DNA from: Paenibacillus sp. RC334
GTDB taxonomy: Bacteria; Bacillota; Bacilli; Paenibacillales; Paenibacillaceae
NCBI RefSeq assembly: GCF_030034735.1
Contig: NZ_CP125370.1
Span: forward strand, 2,170,001-2,234,000
Length of the DNA stretch: 64,000 bases
Direction of reading: 5' to 3'
Under the pieces are notes generated by a model, which made no database searches, had not been told where the DNA came from, and saw only the letters and a program-made list of their open reading frames with translations. The translations under genes were made by a program, and so were the position numbers. This document shows positions 1-9,240 of the stretch, piece after piece (position 1 is the first letter of the stretch; each line of letters starts with the position of its first letter).

Positions 1-452
1 CAACGGGGCAGCAAACTTTGGATGCAGCAACTCAGGCCGCAATCCAAAATATTTTGGTTAATATTGTAAGAGCTTCATTAGCGAATTCCGGTATTACTAT
101 TACAGACGCTGATTTAGCCAAAAAAGTTTCAGTGTTCTCTCAAACCGTACCGGCGCCAGCGAACACCAACACGTTTTTTTCAGCTTCCAACCCTTGGGTA
201 TGGGGCATCGGGGCTGCTGTACTGGCACTGTTGGCAGGCGTAATCTTCCTGATTGTACGCGGTCGTCGTAAGCAGCAGGAAGAAGAATTAGATGAAGATC
301 TGCAACTTATGCCAACACCGACGGAGTTCCCGTCCATTACCATGGAAAGTGTGACAAATGAAAGTCAAGTGCGTAAACAGCTTGAGAGTCTGGCGAAAAA
401 GAAACCCGACGAATTCGTCAATCTGCTTCGTACATGGCTGGCTGACGAATAG
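1..452 (+). CDS. fliF: Flagellar MS-ring protein FliF (C-terminal part)
   Basis: FliF forms the MS-ring in the cytoplasmic membrane, on which the C-ring and export gate assemble. Only the last 150 or so residues are here; the open frame continues upstream of the window (codons in frame from base 3). The visible part has a periplasmic tail, one hydrophobic segment (around WVWGIGAAVLALLAGVIFL), a basic RGRRKQ stop-transfer sequence and an acidic cytoplasmic tail. The tail ends in KKKPDEFVNLLRTWLADE, which resembles the FliG-binding end of FliF. The TAG stop lies inside the ribosome binding site of fliG, so the two are translationally adjacent. Identity rests on this tail and on fliG following. 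Confidence 0.95.
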   Translation, partial: TGQQTLDAATQAAIQNILVNIVRASLANSGITITDADLAKKVSVFSQTVPAPANTNTFFSASNPWVWGIGAAVLALLAGVIFLIVRGRRKQQEEELDEDLQLMPTPTEFPSITMESVTNESQVRKQLESLAKKKPDEFVNLLRTWLADE

Positions 453-463
453 AGGTGAGTTCA

Positions 464-1480
464 TTGGCAAAAGCAAGCAGTCAAGGTTTAACGGGAAGAC
501 AAAAAGCGGCAATTCTGCTAATCACGATGGGGCCGGAAGTATCTGCTCAAATATTCAAGCATTTGCGTGACGAAGAGATTGAGCAACTTACATTGGAAAT
601 CGCCAATGTGCGGAAGGTCGATGCAACGGAAAAAGATTCGATTATGGCTGAGTTTCATCAAATTTGTTTGGCTCAGGAGTACATTTCCCAAGGCGGCATC
701 AATTATGCCAAAGAGATATTGGAAAAGGCACTCGGGTCGCAAAAAGCAGTTGAGGTCATTAACCGTCTGACGGCGACGTTGCAGGTGAGACCGTTCGATT
801 TTGCCCGCAAGGCTGATCCAAACCAGATTTTGAACTTTATACAGAACGAAAATCCACAGACGATTGCTCTCGTGCTCTCGTACTTGCAATTTGAGCAGGC
901 GGCGGCGATTCTGTCGTCCCTGCCACAGGAAAAGCAGGCTGAGGTGGCTCGGCGTGTCGCTGTAATGGACAGCACTTCGCCGGAAGTCATTTCACAAGTG
1001 GAACGTGTGCTGGAGCAAAAGCTGTCAGCAACCGCGACGCAGGATTACACGAATGCAGGTGGTATCGAGTCCATTGTTCAGATTTTGAATGGGGTAGACC
1101 GAGGGACCGAACGCACGATCCTCGACTCGCTTGAAATTCAGGACCCTGAACTGGCCGAGGAAATCAAGAAAAGAATGTTCGTATTCGAGGATATCGTCAA
1201 TGTGGACAACCGTTCCATTCAACGTATTATCCGCGATATCGACAATGCCGATTTGCAGTTGGCGCTTAAAGTGTCCAGCGAAGAAGTACGCGATGTGATT
1301 TTCCGAAATATGTCGAAACGGATGGCAGAAACCTTCAAAGAGGAAATGGAATATATGGGACCGGTACGGCTGCGTGATGTGGAAGAAGCGCAGACTCGCA
1401 TCGTATCGACGATCCGCAGATTGGAAGAGGCCGGTGAGATTATAATCGCACGCGGCGGAGGAGATGACATCATTGTCTAA
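464..1480 (+). CDS. fliG: Flagellar motor switch protein FliG
   Basis: FliG is the rotor protein of the C-ring that contacts the stator and generates torque. The product is 338 aa from the TTG at 464, close to the usual family length. The N-terminal FliF-binding domain begins LTGRQKAAILLITMG, the middle domain has the ENPQT version of the EHPQR motif, and the C-terminal domain carries the charged torque helix (RSIQRIIRDIDNADLQLAL) and ends in the conserved GGGDDIIV. TTG 464 is preferred over the in-frame GTG at 455 because AGAGGTGAG (451-459) sits at proper distance from TTG and overlaps the GTG. It overlaps fliH by a few codons. Confidence 0.97.
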   Translation: MAKASSQGLTGRQKAAILLITMGPEVSAQIFKHLRDEEIEQLTLEIANVRKVDATEKDSIMAEFHQICLAQEYISQGGINYAKEILEKALGSQKAVEVINRLTATLQVRPFDFARKADPNQILNFIQNENPQTIALVLSYLQFEQAAAILSSLPQEKQAEVARRVAVMDSTSPEVISQVERVLEQKLSATATQDYTNAGGIESIVQILNGVDRGTERTILDSLEIQDPELAEEIKKRMFVFEDIVNVDNRSIQRIIRDIDNADLQLALKVSSEEVRDVIFRNMSKRMAETFKEEMEYMGPVRLRDVEEAQTRIVSTIRRLEEAGEIIIARGGGDDIIV

Positions 1481-2309
1481 CTTGATCAAATCTTTCCAAT
1501 ATGTGCCTGTTGAAGCTTTGAAAACCATTGATGTGGCACATACGTATGCGCCAGAAACGTCGGACGAGGAAGTCACAACTGAACATATGGAGCCGGAACC
1601 ACAGAGAGATTACGAGACTGAACGGCTCCGGGATGAAATGCTGAATGATGCCAAGGATTTTGCCGAACGGCAGGTTCGTGAGGCGGCTGAAGAAGCGGAA
1701 CGGATGCTTCAGGAGGCGCAGCAGCAGATTGAAACCTGGTGGCAGGAACGCCGTGAGCAGGACGAGCAGTTAACAGAGTCCTTAAAGGCTGACGGGTTTC
1801 AGCAAGGCTATGAGGAAGGCCAAAAGTTGGCTGAGGCCGAGCTTCAGGTGAAATCGGAACAGATGATGGCAGAAGCGCAGGATATTTTGCGTCAGGCCTA
1901 TGAGACCAAGGAGCAATTGATTCAGGAGGCTGAGCCTTTTCTGGTCGAGCTGAGTAGTTCTATTGCTGAGAAAGTTATTGAAAAACAGCTTAGTATTGAG
2001 CCTGAATATACCATTGAGCTCATTCGTAAAAACTTGGCTCGTAAGCGGGAAAAAGGAACAATTACACTGTGTGTGTCGCCTCAGCATTTCGCATTTGTGC
2101 AAGGTGCACGCGAAGAATTGTCATTAACTGTCGATTCGCAGGCAGAACTGCAAATTATTCCTGATGGAACTGTGAAGGATCGCGGCTGTGTTATTCGTTC
2201 TTCCTTTGGAAGTGTGGATGCACGGATAGATACACAACTGGCTGAGATCAAAAAGGAACTGCTGCGTCTGGCACATGAGAACGAGGAGCGAAGACATGAA
2301 GGGGCTTAA
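1473..2309 (+). CDS. fliH: Flagellar assembly protein FliH (export ATPase regulator)
   Basis: FliH binds and restrains the export ATPase FliI and links it to the C-ring. The product is about 278 aa. An acidic, Glu/Gln-rich coiled coil spans roughly residues 45-150, as is typical of FliH. The C-terminal FliH/HrpE-like domain contains a QLSIEPEYTIELIRKNL stretch and ends with a conserved SFGSVDARIDTQLAEIKKEL element. An ATG at 1464 lies directly against GGAGGAG (1457-1463), so the TTG at 1473, nine bases downstream of it, is the likelier start. It overlaps both fliG and fliI. Confidence 0.93.
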   Translation: MSNLIKSFQYVPVEALKTIDVAHTYAPETSDEEVTTEHMEPEPQRDYETERLRDEMLNDAKDFAERQVREAAEEAERMLQEAQQQIETWWQERREQDEQLTESLKADGFQQGYEEGQKLAEAELQVKSEQMMAEAQDILRQAYETKEQLIQEAEPFLVELSSSIAEKVIEKQLSIEPEYTIELIRKNLARKREKGTITLCVSPQHFAFVQGAREELSLTVDSQAELQIIPDGTVKDRGCVIRSSFGSVDARIDTQLAEIKKELLRLAHENEERRHEGA

Positions 2310-3615
2310 TGCGCAGCGCTACATGGATCATTTGCGACAATTAGACCCGGTTCGGGTAAACGGCAAAGTGACACAGGTTATCGGTTTGATGGTGGAATCG
2401 GAAGGTCCGGACGCCAGTATTGGGGATGTTTGTTACATTTATCCGGGTAAAACGGCTAAGCCACTGCAAGCGGAAGTTGTAGGCTTTAGAGACAACAAGG
2501 TACTTTTGATGCCGCTCGGAGAACTGCAATCCATTGGTCCCGGCTGTGATGTCGTAGGAACAGGAAAGCCATTGAACGTGCAGGTGGGATCGGAGCTGTT
2601 AGGCAAAGTGCTGGACGGTTTGGGCCAACCTTTGGACGGTTCGTTGATTCCCTCACGGATGGCGAGATACTCGACCTTCAACATTCCATCGAATCCGCTG
2701 AGTCGCCCGCGTGTGCAGGAGCCGATCAGTATCGGTGTACGAGCCATTGACGGATTGCTTACCATCGGTAAAGGACAGCGGGTCGGTATTTTCGCAGGCT
2801 CCGGTGTAGGTAAGAGTACCCTAATGGGAATGATTGCCCGTAATACGGAAGCAGATGTGAACGTAATTGCTCTGATCGGGGAACGTGGACGCGAAGTGCT
2901 GGACTTTATTGAACGGGATTTGGGTCCGGAAGGGCTTGAACGTTCAGTAGTCATCGTGGCAACTTCCGACCAACCCGCGTTGATCCGTATTAAGGGTGCG
3001 CTCATTGCAACGACGATCGCTGAATACTTTCGTGATCGCGGATTGAACGTCATGCTGATGATGGACTCGGTAACCCGGTATGCGATGGCGCAACGTGAAG
3101 TAGGATTGGCAGTCGGTGAGCCACCGGCGATGAGGGGTTATACCCCTTCTGTATTCGCCAGTTTGCCCAAGTTGCTGGAGCGTGCGGGAACCGGGCCTAC
3201 AGGTTCCATAACCGCTTTTTATACGGTGCTGGTCGATGGTGACGACATGAATGAACCCATCGCGGATGCGGTGCGCGGGATCTTGGATGGGCATATTGTG
3301 CTCAACCGGGGGATAGCGAATAAAGGACATTTTCCTGCAATTGATGTGTTAGCCAGCATTAGCCGGGTCATGAAGGATATTGCACCACGTGACCAGATTG
3401 ACGCTGCCGAGAATATTAAGCGCCTGATGGCGGTTTATAAAGATTCAGAGGACCTGATTAACATTGGGGCTTATCAGCAGGGTTCGAATGCAGAAATTGA
3501 CGAATCCATGGATCGCATACGGGATATATGGGATTTTACAAGGCAAAGAACGGATGAAAAGGTTGAGCTGGACGAGGTTCGTGAGCGTTTGATTTCTGAA
3601 TTTACGAGGAGATGA
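2296..3615 (+). CDS. fliI: Flagellum-specific type III export ATPase FliI
   Basis: FliI is the F1-beta-like ATPase that energises loading of rod, hook and filament proteins into the flagellar type III export gate. The product is 439 aa from ATG 2296, preceded by GAGGAGCG. Walker A is GSGVGKST (residues 168-175, lysine 173). A GERGREVLDF element and the Walker B region NVMLMMDSVTRYAMAQREVGL follow, then the ATP synthase signature-like PSVFASLPKLLERAG. The N-terminal beta-barrel (VNGKVTQVIGLMVE) matches the family. Its start lies inside the 3' end of fliH, consistent with coupled translation of the FliH-FliI pair. Confidence 0.98.
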   Translation: MKGLNAQRYMDHLRQLDPVRVNGKVTQVIGLMVESEGPDASIGDVCYIYPGKTAKPLQAEVVGFRDNKVLLMPLGELQSIGPGCDVVGTGKPLNVQVGSELLGKVLDGLGQPLDGSLIPSRMARYSTFNIPSNPLSRPRVQEPISIGVRAIDGLLTIGKGQRVGIFAGSGVGKSTLMGMIARNTEADVNVIALIGERGREVLDFIERDLGPEGLERSVVIVATSDQPALIRIKGALIATTIAEYFRDRGLNVMLMMDSVTRYAMAQREVGLAVGEPPAMRGYTPSVFASLPKLLERAGTGPTGSITAFYTVLVDGDDMNEPIADAVRGILDGHIVLNRGIANKGHFPAIDVLASISRVMKDIAPRDQIDAAENIKRLMAVYKDSEDLINIGAYQQGSNAEIDESMDRIRDIWDFTRQRTDEKVELDEVRERLISEFTRR

Positions 3616-3625
3616 AGGTTGAACG

Positions 3626-4069
3626 ATGAGATTTCAGTATTCCTTTCAGAAAGTTGTAGACTTGAAAACCAACGAAAAGTCACAGGCCGAATGGTTGCTT
3701 TCCAGTGCTGTCGGACAATTGCAGGCTGAGGAGCAGACATTGATACAGCTATTAGGCGAAAGGAATCGGGTCATATCAGCCATTCAAAAGGCTGCCGAGG
3801 ATTGCGCGCCGCTCTCTACCATTCAGGAATTACAGACTTACGTCAATCATCTGGATCAATGTATCACACGCAAGCATAGGGACGTTCAATATGCGCAGCA
3901 AAATGTGCAAAGCAAACAAACCGTTTTGACCGATAAAATGCTGGATGAACAAGTTTGGCTGAAAGCGAGAGAGAAGGCCAACGTGAAATTCCAACAGGAA
4001 ATGCTCCTGCGCGAGCAGAACGAGCTGGATGAAATGGCTTCCGTGAGATTTGCCATGAAAGCCCGGTAA
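3626..4069 (+). CDS. fliJ: Flagellar export chaperone FliJ
   Basis: FliJ is the coiled-coil stalk protein that works with FliI and FlhA in flagellar protein export. The product is 147 aa and almost entirely charged coiled coil (FQYSFQKVVDLKTNEKSQAEW at the N-terminus, then heptad-like Glu/Gln/Lys-rich sequence), with the usual family length. It follows fliI directly, with a GGAGATGAAGG binding site covering the fliI stop. FliJ proteins diverge strongly, so position next to fliI supports the call as much as sequence does. Confidence 0.93.
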   Translation: MRFQYSFQKVVDLKTNEKSQAEWLLSSAVGQLQAEEQTLIQLLGERNRVISAIQKAAEDCAPLSTIQELQTYVNHLDQCITRKHRDVQYAQQNVQSKQTVLTDKMLDEQVWLKAREKANVKFQQEMLLREQNELDEMASVRFAMKAR

Positions 4070-4116
4070 GCGGAAAGTCACAGGATACGCATATCAGCTG
4101 CCTGAGGAGGAAGACG

Positions 4117-5106
4117 ATGGCACGGAATTTAGCAGAAAATGAACTGGATATGGATTTGGAAAAAGAGTCAGGCGGGGGATTTGAACGGTTTATGTTTTTC
4201 CTGATTCCGATTGTTTTTACAATCGTTCTGGTCGGGGTCCTGCTTACGCTGTTCAACATGGATTTCAGAAGTGAAATGATTTCATTGGGAAACAAGATTC
4301 CGATTGTGAAGAATTGGATTCCTGAACCGAAAGACAAGGTTGCCAAGAGCAAAGAGGCTGATCAGAAAGCCCAGTCCCAAAGCTCCGAAGCCACTATCCA
4401 GCAGCTTAAGGCAGATTTGGCCAAGCAGACAGAAGAACTTAAAAAGGCTAGTGATGCCAAAACGACTCAGGATAAAAAGGTTACAGAACTGCAAAATCAG
4501 GTTAGTACGTTGCAAACGCAACAGGAACAACAGCCGCAGTCCAGTCAGCAGGGACAGACACAGACAGGTACGCAAGCGGCAGACGGAACAGCGAATGAAG
4601 ACCCATATGTAAAACAGGCCAGAGACCTTGCTTCCATGTATGAAGGAATGACGGCAAGTAAGGCAGCACCGATTATGGAAAACTTGACCACCGAAGAAAC
4701 GGTACAACTGCTAAGCTACATGGACCCTGCGAACAGTGCGAAGATTTTACAAAAGATGGATGCTAAAAAAGCAGCCGATATCACGATGGCTCTGAAAAAC
4801 GTAACGCCATCTACCGATTTGTCGTTGGCTGCGTTGCAGTCCCGCTTGAAAAAGGACCAAAGCACGGCAGCGGGAACAACGAGTAAAAGCCTGCAAAACA
4901 CTCAAATTAGCAGTACATTCGCTTCCATGGACAAGAAAAGTGGTGCCGAGCTTATTTTACAAACTTACAAAATCAGTCCGGACAAGGCATTGAACATATT
5001 AAATACAGTAGATGATTCGACACGTGCCTCTTTACTGCAAAATATGTCTGCGAAGGATGCTGCACAGACGGCGAAAATTTTGAACAAGCTGATGGGCAGC
5101 AAGTGA
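4117..5106 (+). CDS. ylxF: YlxF-like flagellar operon protein with MgtE-N-type domain
   Basis: This is the counterpart of B. subtilis ylxF, which sits between fliJ and fliK; its exact role is not settled. The 329-aa protein has an acidic cytoplasmic N-terminus, one transmembrane segment (about residues 27-50), then a Lys/Gln-rich coiled coil (about 85-140) and a Gln/Ser/Thr linker. The C-terminal half looks like the MgtE intracellular N domain, with helical repeats such as MENLTTEETVQLLSYMDP and ILQKMDAKKAADIT. MotE-type proteins of other bacteria share this layout, so a stator- or rod-related structural role is possible but inferred. ATG 4117 follows GAGGAGG. Confidence 0.88.
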   Translation: MARNLAENELDMDLEKESGGGFERFMFFLIPIVFTIVLVGVLLTLFNMDFRSEMISLGNKIPIVKNWIPEPKDKVAKSKEADQKAQSQSSEATIQQLKADLAKQTEELKKASDAKTTQDKKVTELQNQVSTLQTQQEQQPQSSQQGQTQTGTQAADGTANEDPYVKQARDLASMYEGMTASKAAPIMENLTTEETVQLLSYMDPANSAKILQKMDAKKAADITMALKNVTPSTDLSLAALQSRLKKDQSTAAGTTSKSLQNTQISSTFASMDKKSGAELILQTYKISPDKALNILNTVDDSTRASLLQNMSAKDAAQTAKILNKLMGSK

Positions 5107-5133
5107 TTTGAATGAAGGGAGGTGAAAAAATAA

Positions 5134-6600
5134 ATGACACTTATTTCTCAAAGTGTATCTCTCAGCAGTTCCAGTCAGACGGCTGGTAGCACAGCTAGTA
5201 CAGCGACAACTTCAACAGCAGGGACGGCAGCAGCAGGAGCCACAGGCGGTGCTTTTAATCAGACGCTTACGCAAATGATGACTGGCGGGCAAACGGGTTC
5301 TACAAGCACAGATGCTGGGAAATCTCCATTAGTTATGGTGCTGCCGTTGATTGCTGCCGGAGAATCGACAGAAGCTTCAGCAGAACCGCTTGTTGAGACA
5401 TTGGCTCCATTACTGCAAAATCTTGAAAAGCTGGATGATCAGGTAACAGCTGATCCAGCCTTGTTTGCAGCTCTCCAGTCGTGGGTTCAGCAAGTACAGC
5501 AGCTTTTAGGCGGTGGAGCGGAGCAGCAAACAGACGGGGCAGGAACGAATGAGGCGACAGGCTTAACGGCTTTGGCAGCTCATCCGGCTACCATTCGGTT
5601 TGCATTACAGGATGCTTTGTCACAGCTTGCAAATGTAGCGAATCAGGCTACGGGAGACCAAAAGTCCCAGATTACACAGCTGTTACAATCGCTTCAAAAT
5701 ACGACGGCTGGTACGGGAGCTATTTCCGATGAGCAGTGGACCGGCGTACTAAAAGCTGTGGAGCTTGCTGATGGCGCAGATTCACAAGCAGTTCAGCCTT
5801 CCGCGAATCGGGCGAATGGCACTCAGACATTAACGGCTGTTTCTACAGACAAACAGGTTGTTGCTACTGAGCAGCAGACGAGTCAAGGTGGGACAAGCCA
5901 GCAAGGTACAGAAGGACAACGTTCATCAGCTAATATTCATGTTCAAGCCGCTGTTAAAGCCACTCCAACGGATGAAACTGGTGCAGTAGTAGACGTAACC
6001 GAGCAGTCTGATCCGGCAGCGACCGACAGTCAAACTTCTGTGATTACGACCGCAGGCCAGCTTTCGGTGCAGACGCAAGGCACAACTCCTTCCGCTCCGG
6101 CGCAGCCTGTTGTACATGTACGACAATTTGCTAAGGAAATGACGGAATTTGTAGTGCAAAAGCTTGATATCGTGAAACATTCTGGGTTAACGGAAGCGAC
6201 TATCATGCTTCGCCCAGATCATTTGGGACAGCTGGAAGTTAAACTGACGATGCAGAATGGGCACTTGGTCGCCCAGTTCATGACTGAGCACAGTGGAGCT
6301 AAGGATTTGCTTGAACAGCAAATGTCACAGCTGCGTGCAAGTCTTCAAAGCCAGGGTATTCAGGTAGATAAAGTGGAAGTGACGCAAAATGAATCACTCT
6401 CTTCCCACATGTATCAGGATGGCCGTGGATCAGGTGCAAATCAGCAGCAACAATCCGAGCAACGTTCCAAGTCGCGGAGTAGAGAAGAAGCCGAGGATGC
6501 TCTAAAGGTAGCTGAAATGGCGGAGGAACTCCGCAATTGGACAGCAGAACAACGCACAGATGATGTAAATCGGACAGGCTCCTTTACAGCACAAGCGTAG
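5134..6600 (+). CDS. fliK: Flagellar hook-length control protein FliK
   Basis: FliK measures hook length and switches the export gate (FlhB) from hook to filament substrates. The product is 488 aa. The N-terminal and middle parts are low-complexity Thr/Ala/Gln/Ser-rich, as expected for the secreted ruler region. The C-terminal Flg_hook domain is clear at about residues 345-430 (LRPDHLGQLEVKLTMQNGHL, then QQMSQLRASLQSQGIQVDKVEV). A Gln/Ser/Arg-rich tail follows. A GGGAGGTG ribosome binding site precedes ATG 5134. It sits between ylxF and flgD as in Bacillus. Confidence 0.95.
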   Translation: MTLISQSVSLSSSSQTAGSTASTATTSTAGTAAAGATGGAFNQTLTQMMTGGQTGSTSTDAGKSPLVMVLPLIAAGESTEASAEPLVETLAPLLQNLEKLDDQVTADPALFAALQSWVQQVQQLLGGGAEQQTDGAGTNEATGLTALAAHPATIRFALQDALSQLANVANQATGDQKSQITQLLQSLQNTTAGTGAISDEQWTGVLKAVELADGADSQAVQPSANRANGTQTLTAVSTDKQVVATEQQTSQGGTSQQGTEGQRSSANIHVQAAVKATPTDETGAVVDVTEQSDPAATDSQTSVITTAGQLSVQTQGTTPSAPAQPVVHVRQFAKEMTEFVVQKLDIVKHSGLTEATIMLRPDHLGQLEVKLTMQNGHLVAQFMTEHSGAKDLLEQQMSQLRASLQSQGIQVDKVEVTQNESLSSHMYQDGRGSGANQQQQSEQRSKSRSREEAEDALKVAEMAEELRNWTAEQRTDDVNRTGSFTAQA

Positions 6601-6618
6601 CATGGAGGTGAGAACACA

Positions 6619-7155
6619 ATGACGACTGCGGACAATAATGTATCCACCAGTAACGTCTGGCCAAACTACAACGTGAATAACGTCAAAACGGCAAGCGCCA
6701 AGGATACCAAAACGATGGGTAAGGATCAATTTTTGAAAATTTTGATTACCCAGCTCCAAAACCAGGACCCAATGCAGCCTCTGGAAGATAAGGAATTTAT
6801 CGCGCAAATGGCGCAATTTTCTTCCGTGGAGCAGTTGATGAACATTTCTACCCAGTTGAATACGTTGGGACAGTCTTTAGGAATATCCTCCGGTTTGATT
6901 GGAAAAGAAGTCAGTTGGATTGAGGCTGGTAAAAAGGATTCGCTTACGGGTGAAACGGGTGCAGGTGCGGTGAAAAGTGGAATCGTGGATTCCATCGTTA
7001 TTCGTGACGGTGTACAGTATGCCAAAATCGGAAAGTCAGAGGTAGCCCTGAAAGATGTGACATCGGTAAGCCAGGCTCAAACAACGGCTTCCTCGGCAGG
7101 GACAACGGATACTACAACTTCTTCCTCTACTGGAAGTGGTGAGACACGTGAATGA
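6619..7155 (+). CDS. flgD: Flagellar hook assembly (cap) protein FlgD
   Basis: FlgD caps the growing hook and is needed for FlgE polymerisation. The 178-aa protein carries the canonical FlgD N-terminal core MGKDQFLKILITQLQNQDP followed by PLEDKEFIAQMAQFSSVEQL. It is the short Bacillus-type FlgD, without a full second domain, and ends in a Ser/Thr-rich tail (about residues 150-175). It sits just downstream of fliK and overlaps the next gene by a few codons. Confidence 0.96.
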   Translation: MTTADNNVSTSNVWPNYNVNNVKTASAKDTKTMGKDQFLKILITQLQNQDPMQPLEDKEFIAQMAQFSSVEQLMNISTQLNTLGQSLGISSGLIGKEVSWIEAGKKDSLTGETGAGAVKSGIVDSIVIRDGVQYAKIGKSEVALKDVTSVSQAQTTASSAGTTDTTTSSSTGSGETRE

Positions 7156-7528
7156 CCGAATAACGGTCGGATGTCTTTTTCCCGCCAATGTCCCTCCGGC
7201 AGCAATCTCGCAGAACCGGGTAAATACGGTACCTAAGGATGGTAGACCATTCGGACAGGTGTTGCAGGATCAAGTACTCAAGCTGAGCAACCATGCAGCA
7301 AAGCGTTTGGAGCAGCGGGGGATAGAGCTGAGAAGTGACCAGATGGCGAAGATTAACTCCGCTGTGGATAAAGCAGCTGCCAAAGGCGCCAAAGAATCAT
7401 TGATTTTAATGCAGGATATGGCGTTGATTGTAAGTGTGCCCAACCGGACAGTAGTTACCGCGATGGATAAGCAATCCATGCAGGATAACGTATTTACGCA
7501 AATTGATAGTGCCGTTATTATTTCATAG
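7148..7528 (+). CDS. Flagellar operon protein (TIGR02530-like), unknown function
   Basis: This 126-aa soluble protein resembles the small family often annotated simply as flagellar operon protein and found between flgD and flgE/flgG in Firmicutes. The conserved part is the C-terminal two thirds: LSNHAAKRLEQRGIELR, then INSAVDKAAAKGAKESLILM, and a closing NRTVVTAMDK segment that may bind or mimic part of the hook. There is no signal peptide, membrane segment or known catalytic motif. GTG 7148 is chosen because AGTGGTGAG lies just before it; an upstream in-frame GTG at 7136 is inside that site. The reading frame overlaps the end of flgD by eight bases. The biochemical role is unknown. Confidence 0.88.
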   Translation: MNDRITVGCLFPANVPPAAISQNRVNTVPKDGRPFGQVLQDQVLKLSNHAAKRLEQRGIELRSDQMAKINSAVDKAAAKGAKESLILMQDMALIVSVPNRTVVTAMDKQSMQDNVFTQIDSAVIIS

Positions 7529-7633
7529 AAAATTTAGCAAGAAGTGGCTGGCCCGAGCAGGAAAGCCATGAAGAAGCCGCGGATCGACTGATGCGGTTAA
7601 TCGAGCAAGCATTCAGAGGAGGATTTATACTCA

Positions 7634-8443
7634 ATGTTGAGATCAATGTATTCGGGTGTATCGGGTATGAAGGGCTTTCAAACAAAGCTGGACGTTATCG
7701 GTAACAACATTGCAAACGTAAATACAACAGGCTTCAAGTCCAGCCGTGTCATGTTCAAGGATATTTTGAGCCAAACAAGTTCGGGTGCAAGTGCGCCGGA
7801 CGGAACGACTACTGCGGGACAAAATGCCAAGCAGGTCGGTTTAGGGGTATCGGTCAGTTCGATTGATACACTTCATCTTCCAGGTAGTGCTATGACTACG
7901 AACAATCCGACAGATTTGCGGATTAACGGTGACGGATTTTTCCTGGTCAAAATGAATGATGCACAGGAAGTTCCTTATCTGACTCGCGCGGGTGATTTTC
8001 ACGTGGATGCGAACCGAAATTTGGTTACCTCAGATGGCTTTTTCGTAGGAGACGCGGGTGGGGATCCGATCACACTTGCTGACAATGTTACATCGTTCTC
8101 TATCTCGCAGGACGGTACGATTGTACAACAATTGGATGATGGCACCGTGGACAATGGCACGCAAATTGGTATAGCCAGAGTGACAAACCCCGAAGGCTTG
8201 GAGAAAATCGGAGGTAGCTTGTACCGTACCACTGTTAACTCCAACATTGATGCACTTGAGCCTGGAGTAGCTAATTCGGAGGGCCGGGGCGCTATCATTG
8301 CGGGCCAGCTGGAAATGTCCAACGTCGATTTGACAGGTGAATTTACCGAAATGATCGTGGCGCAGCGCGGCTTCCAGGCGAACTCGCGTATCATTACGAC
8401 CTCGGATGAAGTGCTTCAGGAAGTTGTAAACTTGAAACGATAA
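7634..8443 (+). CDS. flgG: Flagellar hook/rod protein of the FlgE/FlgG family
   Basis: The 269-aa protein is an axial flagellar component. The N-terminus MLRSMYSGVSGMKGFQTKLD and IGNNIANVNTTGFKSSR are the rod/hook-protein signature. The C-terminus (MSNVDLTGEFTEMIVAQRGF, then NSRIITTSDEVLQEVVNLKR) is the matching partner helix. In B. subtilis the equivalent gene in this slot, between flgD and flbD, encodes the short hook protein FlgE, formerly called FlgG; many Paenibacillus annotations still use flgG. Hook is therefore the likelier role here, and the name is ambiguous. A strong AGAGGAGG site (7616-7623) precedes it after a 105-base spacer with no gene. Confidence 0.93.
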   Translation: MLRSMYSGVSGMKGFQTKLDVIGNNIANVNTTGFKSSRVMFKDILSQTSSGASAPDGTTTAGQNAKQVGLGVSVSSIDTLHLPGSAMTTNNPTDLRINGDGFFLVKMNDAQEVPYLTRAGDFHVDANRNLVTSDGFFVGDAGGDPITLADNVTSFSISQDGTIVQQLDDGTVDNGTQIGIARVTNPEGLEKIGGSLYRTTVNSNIDALEPGVANSEGRGAIIAGQLEMSNVDLTGEFTEMIVAQRGFQANSRIITTSDEVLQEVVNLKR

Positions 8444-8503
8444 TCGCATCTAAACGCGGGGAAGTAAAGGCTTCCCCGCTCCTATCAGGAGGTTGGTGTT
8501 ACG

Positions 8504-8728
8504 ATGATCCCGTTAACGCGGCTGAACGGCTCGCCTATGTGGCTTAATGCTCTGCTCATTGAGACTGTGGAGGAAACGCCGGATACATACGTCACTTTAG
8601 TGACGGGGAAACGGTTGATTGTATTGGAAAAAGCGGCAGATGTCGTCTCCTTGATCAAGGGTTACAGCCGTGAAATCGGCATACATGCCGCCACGATAAA
8701 AGTGCAACAAATGGAGGAAGACGAATGA
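8504..8728 (+). CDS. flbD: Flagellar FlbD family protein
   Basis: This 74-aa protein matches the short FlbD family of Firmicutes flagellar operons (B. subtilis YlzI). It begins MIPLTRLNGSPMWLNALLIE and has the TPDTYVTLVTGKRLIVLEKA core and an acidic C-terminus. It is unrelated to the Caulobacter transcription factor of the same name. No catalytic residues are apparent, and its biochemical role is unknown. An AGGAGG site precedes ATG 8504, and its TGA overlaps the ATG of fliL. Confidence 0.93.
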   Translation: MIPLTRLNGSPMWLNALLIETVEETPDTYVTLVTGKRLIVLEKAADVVSLIKGYSREIGIHAATIKVQQMEEDE

Positions 8729-9198
8729 AAAAGATGCTGCCATGGCTCATTACAATTTTACTCGCGATTACTTTGATTGCAGGTGCGGCCTTTGTACTTA
8801 TACCAGCGCTTAGTGGGAAGAAGTCGGAAGCCACTCCAAATGCGCAAGCCGCTCAAGCAGAACAGCTTCCCCGACTGTCAGCAGATGAATTAGTGGAAGT
8901 GAGTTCTGAAATTACTGGTATCAAAACAAATTTGGCAGACGCTGATTATATTGTCCAAATGAACCTTTCCTTTCAATTAAACGATGCTAAAGCAAAGGAA
9001 TCTTTTGAAAAAATCAAGGACATCAGTATCAAGCCAATCGTTATTCAATTACTTGCAGACACCAAGCCTGATGAGCTCAGAACAGCTAAAGGCCGGGACC
9101 AATTCAGTGACAAGCTGACGGATCTCATCAACAAGTCGCTCCCTGAAGGTCACCTGGGGAACGCCAAAATTACAGACTTTTTGCTGGCAGCCATTTGA
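8725..9198 (+). CDS. fliL: Flagellar basal body-associated protein FliL
   Basis: FliL is a single-pass membrane protein that surrounds or stabilises the stator complex. The product is 157 aa with one N-terminal transmembrane helix (about residues 5-27) and a short Ala/Gln linker. The SPFH-like extracytoplasmic domain follows (ADYIVQMNLSFQLNDAKAKE), ending in the family-typical LTDLINKSLPEGHLGNAKITDFLL. It overlaps flbD by four bases (ATGA) and precedes fliM. Confidence 0.94.
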   Translation: MKKMLPWLITILLAITLIAGAAFVLIPALSGKKSEATPNAQAAQAEQLPRLSADELVEVSSEITGIKTNLADADYIVQMNLSFQLNDAKAKESFEKIKDISIKPIVIQLLADTKPDELRTAKGRDQFSDKLTDLINKSLPEGHLGNAKITDFLLAAI

Positions 9199-9240
9199 TT
9201 CCAGGTGAACTTGTCAGAACATGTAAGGGGGTGAATAACA

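Noticed and set aside
7529..7633. Possible small gene between the flagellar operon protein and flgG/flgE
   Set aside because: The 105 bases contain no open frame with a binding site; only the flgG ribosome binding site is recognisable.
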